DNA of 64,000 bases from Altericroceibacterium endophyticum (GTDB lineage Bacteria; Pseudomonadota; Alphaproteobacteria; Sphingomonadales; Sphingomonadaceae): contig NZ_WTYT01000002.1 of NCBI RefSeq assembly GCF_009827595.1, positions 558,001-622,000 on the forward strand. The letters are read 5' to 3'. The number at the start of each line of letters is the position of its first letter. Position 1 is the stretch's first letter. Made by a program: the position numbers and the translations under genes. The notes beneath the pieces were generated by a model that was not told the DNA's origin, did no database searches, and worked only from the letters and a program-made list of their open reading frames with translations. This document shows positions 1 to 9,065 of the stretch, one piece after another.

Positions 1-3000
1 TATCCTTCAGCTTGTCGACCAGGACTGCCGGCGGGGGACCCGCCGTGATGTCGGGATTGGCGGCGCGCCATTCCTCGAGCTGTTCCTTGATCTGCATGCC
101 GAGGCCACGCGCGGCAAAGCCGAGATGGGTTTCGAAGATCTGCCCGACGTTCATACGCGAGGGCACACCAAGCGGGTTGAGCACCAGATCGACCGGCGTG
201 CCGTCTTCCATGAACGGCATGTCTTCGGCCGGAAGGATCCGGCTGATGACACCCTTGTTCCCGTGACGGCCGGCCATCTTGTCGCCCGGCTGAAGCTTGC
301 GCTTCACGGCCACGAAGACCTTGACCATCTTGAGAACACCCGGAGCGAGTTCGTCACCACGCTCCAGCTTTTCCTTGCGATCTTCGAACTTCTCTTTGAT
401 CCGCGCCACGGCGAGGTCGTATTGTTCCTTCACCGCTTCAAGCTGGGTCTGCATGGCATCGTCGGCCACCGCGAATTTGAACCATTCGTGGCGTTCCAGC
501 GTGCCCAGCAGCTCCTCGTCAATCTCCACACCCTTCTTGACGCCCTTGGGCGCGGCCGAAGCGGTCTGACCGATCAACATATCCTTGAGCCGGTTATAGG
601 TGGCGCGGTTGAGAATGGCGCGTTCGTCTTCGCTATCCTTCTTGAGGCGTTCGATTTCCTCGTTCTGGATGGCACGCGTACGGTCATCGATTTCGATACC
701 GTGACGGTTGAAGACGCGCACATCGACAATCGTGCCGCTCACACCCGGCGGCAGGCGAAGTGACGTGTCACGCACGTCGCTGGCCTTTTCACCGAAGATT
801 GCGCGCAGCAGCTTTTCTTCCGGCGTCATCGGGCTTTCGCCCTTGGGCGTGATCTTGCCCACCAGAATATCACTCGGATGCACTTCAGCGCCGATATAGA
901 CGATACCCGCTTCGTCGAGGTTGCGCAGAGCCTCCTCACCGACATTGGGAATGTCCCGCGTGATGTCTTCCGGGCCCAGCTTCGTGTCGCGGGCCATGAC
1001 TTCGAATTCCTCGATATGGATCGAGGTGAAGACGTCATCCTTAACGATCCGCTCGGAGATCAGGATGGAGTCTTCGTAATTGTAGCCATTCCAAGGCATG
1101 AAGGCGACGAGGCTGTTACGGCCCAGTGCCAGTTCGCCCAGATCGGTCGACGGGCCGTCGGCGATGGTATCGCCCTTTTCGACCACTTCGCCCACCTTCA
1201 CCAGCGGACGCTGATTGATGCAGGTATCCTGGTTGCTCCGCTGGAATTTCTGCAGCGTGTAGATGTCCACGCCAGGATTGCCCGCTTCCACTTCGCCGCT
1301 TGCACGGATCACGATACGGGTGGCGTCGACCTGATCGACCACGCCGGCGCGGATGGCGGAAATGGCCGCACCCGAATCCCGGGCCACGGTTTCTTCCATG
1401 CCGGTGCCGACGAAAGGCGCTTCGGCCTTCACCAGCGGCACGGCCTGACGTTGCATGTTGGAGCCCATCAATGCGCGGTTGGCGTCATCGTTTTCCAGGA
1501 AGGGAATGAGCGATGCGGCGACCGAGACGAGCTGCTTGGGCGAAACGTCCATCAGCGTGATGGTTTCGTTCGGCGCCATGACGAATTCGCCATTCTGCCG
1601 GGCTGAGATCAGCTCCTCAACGAAGGCGCCTTCTTCATCGGTTTCAGCCGAAGCCTGCGCCACCGTGTGCTTCTGCTCTTCCATCGCGGAGAGATAGACC
1701 ACGTCGCCGGAAACCTTGCCCTCTTTCACCAGGCGGTACGGCGTTTCGATGAAGCCGTATTTGTTCACCCGCGCAAAGGTCGAGAGCGAGTTGATCAGGC
1801 CGATGTTCGGGCCTTCCGGCGTTTCAATCGGGCAGATACGGCCATAATGGGTCGGATGAACGTCGCGGACTTCAAAGCCTGCACGTTCACGCGTCAAACC
1901 GCCCGGCCCGAGAGCCGAAACGCGGCGCTTATGCGTCACTTCGGACAGCGGGTTGGTCTGGTCCATGAATTGCGACAGCTGGCTGGAGCCGAAGAATTCG
2001 CGGACCGCGGCCACGGCCGGCTTCGCATTGATGAGGTCGTTCGGCATGACGGTCGACACATCGACCGAGCTCATGCGTTCCTTCACCGCGCGCTCCATGC
2101 GCAGCAGACCGACGCGGTACTGGTTTTCCAGCAATTCGCCGACCGAACGCACACGGCGGTTGCCGAGGTTGTCGATGTCGTCGACATCGCCCTTGCCGTC
2201 CTTCAGGTCGACCAGCTCCTTGACCACGGCCAGGATGTCTTCCTTGCGCAGCGTGGTCACGGTGTCTTCGGCATCAAGGCCAAGACGCATGTTGAGCTTC
2301 ACACGGCCAACGGCGGAAAGGTCGTAGCGCTCGCTATCGAAGAACAGGCCTTCGAAAAGCGCTTCGGCGGTTTCCTTGGTCGGCGGTTCGCCGGGACGCA
2401 TCACCTTATAGATGGCTTCCAGACCTTCATCACGATTTTCGGCCTTGTCGACCTTCATCGTGTTGCGGATCCAGGGGCCGGTGTTGACGTGGTCGATATC
2501 CAGCAATTCCAGCTTGTCGAGACCGGCCTTGTCCAACGCTTCGAGATTTTCGGGCGTCACTTCATCGCCGGCTTCAATATAGATGCGGCCGGTGGATTCA
2601 TCGATCAGGTCACGCGCGGAATAATGCGCGAAGATTTCTTCGGTCGGGATGAGCAGCGTTTTGAGGCCATCCTTTTCCGCCTTGTTGGCAGCGCGCGGCG
2701 AAACCTTCTGATTGGCGGGGAACACTTCCTCACCCGTATCAGCGTTCACCAGCGGGAAGGTCGGCTTCAGACCGCGCCATGTTTCCGCCACGAAGGGGAT
2801 TTTCCAGCCATCGGGACCGCGTTCCCACACAACCGTGTTGTAGAAATGCGCGAGGATTTCTTCGCTGTCGAGGCCCAGACCATAAAGCAGCGCCGTAACC
2901 GGCAGCTTACGCTTACGGTCGATACGGACGTTCACGATGTCCTTGGCGTCGAATTCAAAATCCAGCCACGAACCACGATAGGGAATGACGCGGGCAGCGA

Positions 3001-3559
3001 AGAGGAATTTGCCCGAGCTGTGGGTCTTGCCGCGGTCATGATCAAACAGCACACCGGGCGAACGGTGCATCTGGCTGACGATAACGCGTTCGGTGCCATT
3101 GATCTGGAAGGTGCCGTTCTCGGTCATGAGCGGCATGTCGCCCATATAGACGTCCTGCTCCTTGATATCGAGCACGGAACGGGTTTCGGTTTCCTGGTCG
3201 ACCTCGAACACGATCAGACGCAGAGTGACCTTCATCGGCGCGGCATAGGTAATCCCACGCTGGCGACACTCGGTCGTGTCATATTTCGGATCTTCAAGCT
3301 CGTAATGCACGAAGTCCAGCTCGGCAGTGCCGGCAAAGTCGCGGATCGGGAAAACCGAGCGCAGCGTCTTTTCAAGACCCGATACATAGCCGATCGACGG
3401 ATCGGAGCGCAGGAACTGTTCATAGCTCTCGCGCTGCACCTCGATCAGATTCGGCATTTCCACGACTTCGTGGATATCGCCAAAAATCTTGCGGATGCGC
3501 TTCTTCTTGCTGCCGGTGGGGGCTCCGGTCGTTGCCGGAACGTTCGCCTGTGTCGCCAT
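1..3559 (-). CDS. rpoB: RNA polymerase beta subunit (3' end cut off by window)
   Basis: This is the catalytic beta subunit of RNA polymerase. The minus-strand frame is open from an ATG at 3559 to the window edge, about 1186 codons of the roughly 1340 to 1390 usual, so the C-terminal part lies outside. Reading it gives an unmistakable RpoB. The rifampicin-pocket segment around residues 523 to 549 reads [15 protein letters not shown] and then [14 protein letters not shown]. The Asp, His and Ser at the classic resistance positions are all wild type, so the pocket looks rifampicin-sensitive. The [14 protein letters not shown]-type catalytic segment is also present near 250 to 290. rplL, its usual upstream neighbour, is not adjacent but lies 5.8 kb away on the other strand. 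Confidence 0.98.
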   Translation of the reverse strand, partial: MATQANVPATTGAPTGSKKKRIRKIFGDIHEVVEMPNLIEVQRESYEQFLRSDPSIGYVSGLEKTLRSVFPIRDFAGTAELDFVHYELEDPKYDTTECRQRGITYAAPMKVTLRLIVFEVDQETETRSVLDIKEQDVYMGDMPLMTENGTFQINGTERVIVSQMHRSPGVLFDHDRGKTHSSGKFLFAARVIPYRGSWLDFEFDAKDIVNVRIDRKRKLPVTALLYGLGLDSEEILAHFYNTVVWERGPDGWKIPFVAETWRGLKPTFPLVNADTGEEVFPANQKVSPRAANKAEKDGLKTLLIPTEEIFAHYSARDLIDESTGRIYIEAGDEVTPENLEALDKAGLDKLELLDIDHVNTGPWIRNTMKVDKAENRDEGLEAIYKVMRPGEPPTKETAEALFEGLFFDSERYDLSAVGRVKLNMRLGLDAEDTVTTLRKEDILAVVKELVDLKDGKGDVDDIDNLGNRRVRSVGELLENQYRVGLLRMERAVKERMSSVDVSTVMPNDLINAKPAVAAVREFFGSSQLSQFMDQTNPLSEVTHKRRVSALGPGGLTRERAGFEVRDVHPTHYGRICPIETPEGPNIGLINSLSTFARVNKYGFIETPYRLVKEGKVSGDVVYLSAMEEQKHTVAQASAETDEEGAFVEELISARQNGEFVMAPNETITLMDVSPKQLVSVAASLIPFLENDDANRALMGSNMQRQAVPLVKAEAPFVGTGMEETVARDSGAAISAIRAGVVDQVDATRIVIRASGEVEAGNPGVDIYTLQKFQRSNQDTCINQRPLVKVGEVVEKGDTIADGPSTDLGELALGRNSLVAFMPWNGYNYEDSILISERIVKDDVFTSIHIEEFEVMARDTKLGPEDITRDIPNVGEEALRNLDEAGIVYIGAEVHPSDILVGKITPKGESPMTPEEKLLRAIFGEKASDVRDTSLRLPPGVSGTIVDVRVFNRHGIEIDDRTRAIQNEEIERLKKDSEDERAILNRATYNRLKDMLIGQTASAAPKGVKKGVEIDEELLGTLERHEWFKFAVADDAMQTQLEAVKEQYDLAVARIKEKFEDRKEKLERGDELAPGVLKMVKVFVAVKRKLQPGDKMAGRHGNKGVISRILPAEDMPFMEDGTPVDLVLNPLGVPSRMNVGQIFETHLGFAARGLGMQIKEQLEEWRAANPDITAGPPPAVLVDKLKD

Positions 3560-3673
3560 AAGTCGCGTTAAGCCTCTTCGCTTTATAGGCCGCGGGGGAA
3601 AGATCCTCCCCACGGTAAATTCATGCCACGCGCGGAACGTGGCCCCTGAAAACGCGAAAAGAGCCGCAGCACC

Positions 3674-3772
3674 ACCGACTCCGAAACCGGAGTCGGTTCG
3701 CAACGACTTTGTTCGCGTATCAAGGAAAACCGGGGTTTCCATCCCTTGCCGAACCCCCGCGCCGGGTTCGGC
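3674..3772 (-). promoter_or_regulatory. Structured leader upstream of rpoB: three inverted repeats
   Basis: Three inverted repeats lie in about 100 bases before rpoB. The first has perfect 10-base arms at 3674-3683 and 3688-3697 (ACCGACTCCG/CGGAGTCGGT, 4-base loop). The second is a shorter one at 3724-3740. The third has perfect 9-base arms at 3748-3756 and 3764-3772 (GCCGAACCC/GGGTTCGGC). None is followed directly by a T run on the minus strand, so they look more like a folded 5' leader than simple terminators. A role in rpoB expression is inference. The stretch from 3560 to 4002 holds no other gene that I can support. Confidence 0.5.
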
Positions 3773-3906
3773 TTGCTCGAAACAAACCGGCTATGTGGCT
3801 GTCGATATAGGCACAGGAAGCCCCGCTGTCAAATGGCAAAACGCCGAAAATCCGGGCTCTGGCGACTGGCGCGATGAGCTCCCGGCACCATCGCACGCAC
3901 CTTTAT

Positions 3907-3992
3907 TCGATATGCAAATTATCGTTTTTCGATATTATCGATTGACGATATGTGCGAATCGTCTTATTGATTATCGATATTGGATATATCGG
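3907..3992 (+). promoter_or_regulatory. AT-rich cluster of TATCG/CGATA palindromes, probable operator of the DUF2975-HTH operon
   Basis: This AT-rich stretch sits in a GC-rich genome and is packed with CGATA and TATCG words. CGATA-T-TATCG at 3930-3940 is a perfect inverted repeat. TATCGATA lies at 3972-3979. CGATAT and ATATCG arms flank a 5-base spacer at 3975-3991. It lies immediately before the ribosome-binding site of the 46-aa ORF and upstream of a Cro/C1-type regulator gene in the same operon. Autoregulation by that repressor is the simplest reading. Confidence 0.5.
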
Positions 3993-4002
3993 AGAACGAC
4001 AA

Positions 4003-4143
4003 ATGGTTCATTTCCTTCGTAACAGCTCTGCTGCTCTTGCCGCTGCCCTTATGGCGCTCGGATTGTTCATACCCGCCATCATCGTGCCCGGCGCGCCCGC
4101 CAGTGCCACCAGCTCCGTGCTGATCACAGCAACGCTGGCCTAA
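4003..4143 (+). CDS. Small 46-aa hydrophobic peptide, first gene of the DUF2975-HTH operon
   Basis: This is a short ORF of 46 codons. It starts at ATG 4003, nine bases after a GGAGA ribosome-binding site at 3991-3995. A longer in-frame start exists at 3952, but it would lie inside the palindromic region and has no ribosome site. The peptide has a short basic N-terminus followed by a hydrophobic stretch (about residues 9 to 28) and an Ala/Pro/Ser tail ending in a possible signal-peptidase AxA site. It could be a secreted or membrane peptide, or a translated leader. I do not recognise a family. It lies 35 bases before the DUF2975 gene on the same strand, so co-transcription is likely. Confidence 0.5.
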   Translation: MVHFLRNSSAALAAALMALGLFIPAIIVPGAPASATSSVLITATLA

Positions 4144-4178
4144 GCCCCACCCTTCCCCGCTTTCACAGGAGACATCCC

Positions 4179-4727
4179 ATGGCCGCCATGCCTTCCGTCA
4201 CCCGCGATCCGCTGCTTGGTTTTGCCCGGATCATCCTGATTTTCTTCACCGCCCTATTCGCCTTCGCCGGAATAGCCGTGCTGCTGGGCGTCCCGGCACT
4301 CCTGATCTTCCAGAGCGACATTCTCGCCGAACTGGCCGCCGATGGTAAGAATGTCCCCACCGCGCTGATCCCCGGCATTGCCTTACTACTTGGCTTCGTG
4401 GCACTGCTGATGGGTCTGATGGTCTATTTCCTGTTACTTCTCCGCCGGATCGTGCTGAGCGTGGGCGAAGGCGACCCCTTCATCCCTGAAAATGCCCGCC
4501 GCCTGTCGCGCATGGGGTGGACAGCCCTGATCGGACAGCTCGTCACCATCCCTGTCGGAGCGCTCGGCACATGGATCGCGCGTATCGCCGCAGATTCGGG
4601 GAGAAATGCGGATGTGGACCTGAGTTTTCCCGGCGGCGGATTGCTGCTGATCCTCACGCTCTTTATTCTCGCCCGTGTGTTCCGTCAGGGAGCCGAAATG
4701 CGCGACGATCTGGAAGGGACCGTGTGA
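4179..4727 (+). CDS. DUF2975 family four-helix membrane protein
   Basis: This 182-aa protein starts at ATG 4179 after AGGAG. It has four hydrophobic segments (about residues 15-45, 62-88, 108-135 and 148-168) with a short loop between helices 2 and 3 containing GEGDPF and ENARRL. This matches my memory of DUF2975 membrane proteins, which are typically encoded directly before a small YozG-like Cro/C1 regulator. That is the arrangement here: its TGA stop shares a base with the ATG of the next gene (TGATG at 4725-4729), implying translational coupling. Function is unknown. A membrane sensor or a partner that controls the regulator is inference from the pairing. Confidence 0.8.
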   Translation: MAAMPSVTRDPLLGFARIILIFFTALFAFAGIAVLLGVPALLIFQSDILAELAADGKNVPTALIPGIALLLGFVALLMGLMVYFLLLLRRIVLSVGEGDPFIPENARRLSRMGWTALIGQLVTIPVGALGTWIARIAADSGRNADVDLSFPGGGLLLILTLFILARVFRQGAEMRDDLEGTV

Positions 4728-4930
4728 TGCCGGTACTCGTTAAACTCGACGATCTGCTGCATGATCGCCGCATGACCCTCACCGAACTGGCCGACAAGGT
4801 CGGCCTCACCCTCGCCAATCTCTCGATCCTCAAGACCGGCAAGGCCAAGGCAATCCGCTTCTCCACCCTCGAAGCCATCTGCCGCGAACTGGACTGCCAG
4901 CCGGGCGATCTGCTGGGCTATGAGGATTGA
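4727..4930 (+). CDS. Cro/C1-type helix-turn-helix regulator (YozG-like)
   Basis: This 67-aa DNA-binding protein consists almost entirely of one XRE-type helix-turn-helix domain. MTLTELADKVGLTLANLSILK forms the HTH core at about residues 16-36, and RFSTLEAICRELDCQPGDLL is the typical C-terminal half. It is translationally coupled to the DUF2975 gene and followed by a strong terminator. It probably represses its own operon through the palindromes at 3907-3992. Its last 20 codons and the terminator are copied at 6660-6784. Confidence 0.88.
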   Translation: MPVLVKLDDLLHDRRMTLTELADKVGLTLANLSILKTGKAKAIRFSTLEAICRELDCQPGDLLGYED

Positions 4931-4956
4931 TTGCAGCGTTACGACTAAAGAGAAAG

Positions 4957-4980
4957 GGCCGGGGGAAACCTCGGCCTTTT
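4957..4980 (+). terminator. Rho-independent terminator after the HTH gene
   Basis: A GC-rich stem (GGCCGGGG with CCTCGGCC, loop GAAA) is followed by TTTT. It ends the 4003-4930 operon. A near-copy is found at 6760-6783. Confidence 0.85.
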
Positions 4981-5074
4981 CTTGATTCTGCGCCGCAACT
5001 ACCCCTAGAATTACGTCTTGATCTGCAAAAATCACAGAAACCGATGAATACGCTGCAGATACTAAGGGGACGAA

Positions 5075-6622
5075 ATGAAGTATCTGGCTGTACTGGCGCT
5101 CTTATTCATAAGTTCCACACCGGCAACGGCACAGGAACCGGCGGTTGATGATAGCGATCAGCCATCCTGGGTGGCTGAAAAGAAACTGTATGAGGAGATT
5201 TCGTCACTCATGCAGACTCCCAATCCGTCGCTGGACCGACTGGACGCTGCACTTGCCCAATTGCCCGATCCAACCCCCGTTCGCGGCATGGTCCAGACCA
5301 TGCGCACCAAAGTGCTGGGCGAAGCACGTCAGCAGGACGCGGCGATCGAGGCAGTTGAAGAAGCAATGGTCTTACTGCCAGACAATCCTTTGCCGAAATT
5401 GTTCGCCACATCCCTATTCACCTTTTCCGGTTCTCCTCAGCGCGCAGCGGAACTCTGGCTCACAGCAAGCCAGGAAGCGCCGGAGCTGGCAAAACAGTTC
5501 GACCAGTACACTTTGAGCGCGCTTCTCGGCCGACTGGATGATCTTGGCGATCACCGGCTTATTGATAAGGTCAATGCCCGGCTGGACGAGATCGGTTACG
5601 ATGCGGGGCTCGAGTCCGATCGCTCTGCTGCCGCGCTTGGGCGTACCTATGAGGCCCTTCGCGCAGGCAATGAAGACAAAGCCATTCAGCTGATTGCAGA
5701 AGTCAGTAATCCAGACGATCTGCTGACGCTCTATGTCGACCGGCGCTATGCCATGCTCTGGCCCGCAATCGCCGACCGGGCCGGCACTGATTTCAGCGGG
5801 CTCTCTAGGGAATATCTGACAAAACTGCGCGAGGAATGGCAGGCCTCACAGGATTTCTCGACTGCACAGGCCTATTTATCCGCTCTGAGCCGCAGACACG
5901 CCGACCGGGCCGTGGTCGAGCTTTTCCTACCGATTCTCGTTGATTCTACTACCGATGCCGAAGCAGAAGAGCAGTGGAAGTTGGTGCAACTCGTGCCTCC
6001 CACTACCACAGCGATGGTGCGCATTGGACAAGCGGAGGACGCGCTAACCACACTTGCGCGGCTTGATGCAGCCTTCCCCGAAAATATGGGCGGAAATGAA
6101 CTCAATATCGACGCTGCCTACATTATGTTGGCACAACACCGGCTCGATTGGCCCAAAGTCCTCGAATGGAGCGACGGTTTTCTGACGCAGGCGAAAGAGC
6201 TCGGATACTCTGTCAATCAATCGGCAACCGCTGAAGTTCAGGCGCTCCGGATCTGCGCCCTGTCGGAAATGGGACGCGAGGAAGAAGCGCAGAAGTCTAT
6301 TGCCGAATTACTTGGACAGGGCACAAAACTCGCACATCCCGTCCTGAACATGCTTTTATGCCGCGGAGACATGGAGCAGGCCCGCGCTTTTCTCATCGAA
6401 CGTCTCGCGGACGACAAGACGCGCAGCTTGGCTCTAGGGGTGGTTCAACCCGCTGCCGCCCCAGCTCTCACGCCATTCGAGCGGATGATGGAACCCAGAT
6501 GGCAGGCCCTGCGCCGCGCCCCGGATGTCCGGGCCGCGGCGGAGAAAGTCGGGCGGATATTGCCCCAACCGGTCTTGCAGACCCTTCCTGAAGGGTTCGA
6601 TCCCTATCCACCGAGTGAGTGA
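5075..6622 (+). CDS. Secreted alpha-helical repeat protein, function unknown
   Basis: This is a 515-aa protein with a clear signal peptide (MKYLAVLALLFISSTPATAQ, cleavage after AQ near residue 20), so it is periplasmic or outer-membrane facing. The mature part is rich in Ala, Leu and charged residues and has TPR- or Sel1-like helical pairs, for example DNPLPKLFATSLFTFSGSPQ near residue 105 and repeated A/L spacing throughout. I see no catalytic motif. It starts at ATG 5075 behind a GGGGA site. It is flanked by direct copies of the 3' end of the HTH gene plus terminator (4859-4981 and 6660-6784), suggesting it entered or was rearranged together with that duplication. The family is not recognised with certainty. 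Confidence 0.75.
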   Translation: MKYLAVLALLFISSTPATAQEPAVDDSDQPSWVAEKKLYEEISSLMQTPNPSLDRLDAALAQLPDPTPVRGMVQTMRTKVLGEARQQDAAIEAVEEAMVLLPDNPLPKLFATSLFTFSGSPQRAAELWLTASQEAPELAKQFDQYTLSALLGRLDDLGDHRLIDKVNARLDEIGYDAGLESDRSAAALGRTYEALRAGNEDKAIQLIAEVSNPDDLLTLYVDRRYAMLWPAIADRAGTDFSGLSREYLTKLREEWQASQDFSTAQAYLSALSRRHADRAVVELFLPILVDSTTDAEAEEQWKLVQLVPPTTTAMVRIGQAEDALTTLARLDAAFPENMGGNELNIDAAYIMLAQHRLDWPKVLEWSDGFLTQAKELGYSVNQSATAEVQALRICALSEMGREEEAQKSIAELLGQGTKLAHPVLNMLLCRGDMEQARAFLIERLADDKTRSLALGVVQPAAAPALTPFERMMEPRWQALRRAPDVRAAAEKVGRILPQPVLQTLPEGFDPYPPSE

Positions 6623-6659
6623 GTGAGCGCATCAAGACAGAGTGCAACCGAGACAGCCG

Positions 6660-6733
6660 TTCTCCACACGCTCGAAGCCATCTGCCGCGAACCGGGCTGC
6701 CAGCCGGGCGATCTGCTGGGCTATGAGGGTTGA
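6660..6733 (+). pseudogene. Duplicated 3' fragment of the HTH regulator gene
   Basis: From 6660 the sequence repeats 4859-4930, the end of the HTH gene. The frame from 6671 encodes LEAICREPGCQPGDLLGYEG and then TGA, against LEAICRELDCQPGDLLGYED in the intact gene. A two-base insertion just upstream shifts the frame, and there is no start codon or N-terminal half, so this is a remnant. The homology continues through the terminator to about 6784. By my count roughly 110 of about 123 positions match over the whole repeat. Confidence 0.85.
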
Positions 6734-6759
6734 TTGCAGCGTTACGGCTAAGGGAAAAG

Positions 6760-6783
6760 GGCCGAGTAAGCCTCGGCCTTTTT
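6760..6783 (+). terminator. Rho-independent terminator (second copy)
   Basis: A perfect 7-base stem (GGCCGAG, loop TAAGC, CTCGGCC) is followed by TTTTT. It is the diverged copy of the terminator at 4957-4980, with changes on both arms that keep pairing. It can serve the 515-aa gene upstream. Confidence 0.85.
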
Positions 6784-6883
6784 GGTTTGAAACAAAGGAC
6801 TTTAGTGGCGGCTTTACACCGCGATATCGGCCGGCAGTTCGCGGTTTGCATAATGCTAAAAGCTGCCGCTCGCCCTGGTTTGG

Positions 6884-7810
6884 CTAACCAGAAGGTTTGC
6901 GCTCAGTGGCCAGCTCTCCCAAATGGTGGCGCATCCACTCAGCTTCCTCGCTGGGATTGCGATCGAAATGGCGTTTGAAATCGCGGCTGAAATGCGCCGC
7001 GCTGGCATAGCCGACCCGGGTCGCGATTGAAGCGATGGGTCCGGTTCGCATCGCAATCATCCATCGTGCCTCATGCAGGCGTATCGCCTTGATATACTGG
7101 ATCGGGGTGCTGCCGGTCAGCGCCTTGAACCCGGCGTGATAGGACGGGGCGCTCATCCCCGCTTCGCGCGCGAGATCGGCGATGGTCAGAGGCTCTGCAT
7201 AGCGGCGGCGGATCAGGTTGAGGCTGTTGACCAGCCGCGTCGTCGCCCCGTCGCCACGAAGTGCCGCCATCAGCGCTCCCCCCTGTTGGCCGACCAACAC
7301 GCGATAATGCAGCTCGCGAAGCAGGCCGGGGCCTAAAATGGCAAGCTCGTCGGGCTGGGCAAGCGCGCGCAACAGCCGATCAAGCAGCTGTGCGATGGCT
7401 GGCTCGGTCGGGCTGGAGACAAGGCTGCGCGCGCGCTCCGCCGGACGAGTCCCTACCCGCCGGTCGAGAGCGCTGACGATTTCCGCCGCAAGCTGCAGGT
7501 CGAAATCGAAATAGAGCGCGAGGAGCGGATGCTCTGCGCTCGCCTGCGACGTCATGCGGAACGGAACCGGCACCGACACGGCAAGATAGTGATCGACATC
7601 ATATCGCAGGACCTGCCCGTCAAGCACGCCCTGTTTCGCCCCCTGCAAAACGAAGACCGCGCCGGGCCGATACAGCACGGGCACATCGTCGAGCATGGCC
7701 TCCGATCGCAGGATGCGCAGCCCCGGCAGTGGGGTCGAATTGTAGCCGTGTTGCGGCGCCAGCGGGGAAGCTAGTTTCGCGAGGGGGGGCAGATCAGGGA
7801 CGGCTGTCAT
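6884..7810 (-). CDS. AraC-family transcriptional regulator
   Basis: This 308-aa regulator has an N-terminal AraC_N-type ligand domain (about residues 10-160, with VLYRPGAVFVLQGAKQ) and a C-terminal double helix-turn-helix (about residues 190-300). The HTH contains IADLAREAGMSAPSYHAGFK and ASIATRVGYASAAHFSRDFK. I chose ATG 7810 because family members start near this point; the open frame extends further upstream to 7888 without a better start. It is divergent from the SDR gene at 7908, and such pairs commonly have the regulator controlling the oxidoreductase. The inducer is unknown. Confidence 0.9.
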   Translation of the reverse strand: MTAVPDLPPLAKLASPLAPQHGYNSTPLPGLRILRSEAMLDDVPVLYRPGAVFVLQGAKQGVLDGQVLRYDVDHYLAVSVPVPFRMTSQASAEHPLLALYFDFDLQLAAEIVSALDRRVGTRPAERARSLVSSPTEPAIAQLLDRLLRALAQPDELAILGPGLLRELHYRVLVGQQGGALMAALRGDGATTRLVNSLNLIRRRYAEPLTIADLAREAGMSAPSYHAGFKALTGSTPIQYIKAIRLHEARWMIAMRTGPIASIATRVGYASAAHFSRDFKRHFDRNPSEEAEWMRHHLGELATERKPSG

Positions 7811-7907
7811 AGAATTGAGCAAGAAACTGCGAGGAATCGCGATTGAGGAGGCAGCCCATCGATAGCAATTAGCAAGCCTGCAGCGCAACTATCTTGGAGC
7901 AATGACA

Positions 7908-8735
7908 ATGACAGGTCTTACTTTTTTTATCACGGGGGCCAATTCGGGCTTCGGCTTTGCGATCGCACGCGCAGCCCTGGCCGCCGGGCACCGCGTAATT
8001 GGTGCTGTGCGCTCGGACGAGGCGCGCGCCTCTCTGTGTGGGCGTTTGCCAGATGCGCGGGCGGTGCTTTGCGACGTCACCGAATTCGAAGCGATCCCGG
8101 CGATTGTCGAACAGGCTGAAAAGGATCACGGTTCAGTCGATGTGCTGATCAACAATGCAGGGTACGGACATGAAGGCGTGTTGGAGGAATCTCCGCTCGA
8201 GGAAATGCGTCGCCAGTTCGACGTCAACGTCTTTGGCGCGGTCGCCATGGCGAGAGCCTTCCTGCCGCGGTTTAGAGAGCGTCGCAGCGGGTTCATCGTA
8301 AACGTTACCTCGATGGGCGGGCTCATCACGATGCCCGGCATCGCCTATTACTCCGGAAGCAAGTTCGCGCTCCAGGGTATTTCCGAAGTCATGCGCGCTG
8401 AAATGGCACCGTTCGGCGTGCATGTCACCGCGCTGTGTCCGGGATCGTTCCGAACCGACTGGGCGGGCAGGTCGATGGTCCGCACCGACCGGGCGATCGC
8501 CGATTATGACGCATTGTTCGATCCGATCCGCGAAGCGCGCAGGCAAAAGGACGGCAACCAACTCGGCGATCCCGACAAGCTGGCGCAAGCGGTTTTGACC
8601 TTGGTATCGTCGGATGCCCCCCCGCCGCAATTGTTGCTCGGAAGCGATGCGCTAACTCTGGTTCGCAAGCGCTTGTCCGCGATGGAGGCTGAGATTTCCG
8701 AGTGGGAATCACTTACCCGTTCGACGGATGGCTGA
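7908..8735 (+). CDS. Short-chain dehydrogenase/reductase
   Basis: This is a classical SDR oxidoreductase of about 275 aa. The nucleotide-binding TGANSGFG motif lies near residue 10, NNAG near residue 82, and the catalytic YSGSK (YxxxK) near residues 147-151, with the Ser in VTSMGG before it. The Arg-rich stretch after beta2 (VRSDEAR) suggests NADP(H), but that is inference. ATG 7908 is preferred over ATG 7902 because it is spaced 8 bases from GGAG at 7896-7899. The substrate cannot be told. It is divergent from an AraC regulator and has no downstream partner. Confidence 0.93.
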   Translation: MTGLTFFITGANSGFGFAIARAALAAGHRVIGAVRSDEARASLCGRLPDARAVLCDVTEFEAIPAIVEQAEKDHGSVDVLINNAGYGHEGVLEESPLEEMRRQFDVNVFGAVAMARAFLPRFRERRSGFIVNVTSMGGLITMPGIAYYSGSKFALQGISEVMRAEMAPFGVHVTALCPGSFRTDWAGRSMVRTDRAIADYDALFDPIREARRQKDGNQLGDPDKLAQAVLTLVSSDAPPPQLLLGSDALTLVRKRLSAMEAEISEWESLTRSTDG

Positions 8736-9060
8736 CCCTTCCCGATGGCGGCTCGCGAGTTTCTTGGGGTGTGCGGGTCGCCTTGATGGCTTCCCGCCCG
8801 CGCAGGAATGACGATGGGGAGAGGTCGGGGTAACGACCAGCACGGGCGGTGCCGGGAGTGGGACACCGCACTGTCCTGCGCCGGAACGCCCGTATTCTTC
8901 GCGCTTTCCTACAGGCTCGCGCCCCTTCCAGAGTGGAAGCACTTTTCGCACACCACGGAGACCCGGTCATGGACAGAAAAAACGGCCAAAAAACGTGCTC
9001 CAGAACAGTGTCACTTCCGTTCCACCCGGAAAATCGCGTATTCTGGCCGCTCAGGGGAAA
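8736..9060. other. Gene-poor stretch with a possible dispersed intergenic repeat
   Basis: I see no credible gene here. The segment at 8791-8814 contains CCGCGCAGGAATGACGA, whose complement (TCGTCATTCCTGCG...) resembles the short repeats scattered between genes in many sphingomonad genomes. GCGGTG at 8846 and CACCGC at 8864 form a weak inverted repeat. This is family resemblance from memory only. Confidence 0.35.
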
Positions 9061-9065
9061 TTTTC

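Noticed and set aside
1667-3571. A 634-codon frame on the plus strand opposite rpoB
   Set aside because: Antisense shadow of a strongly conserved gene. The translation has no recognisable domain and is His/Phe/Asp-rich, as expected for an antisense frame.
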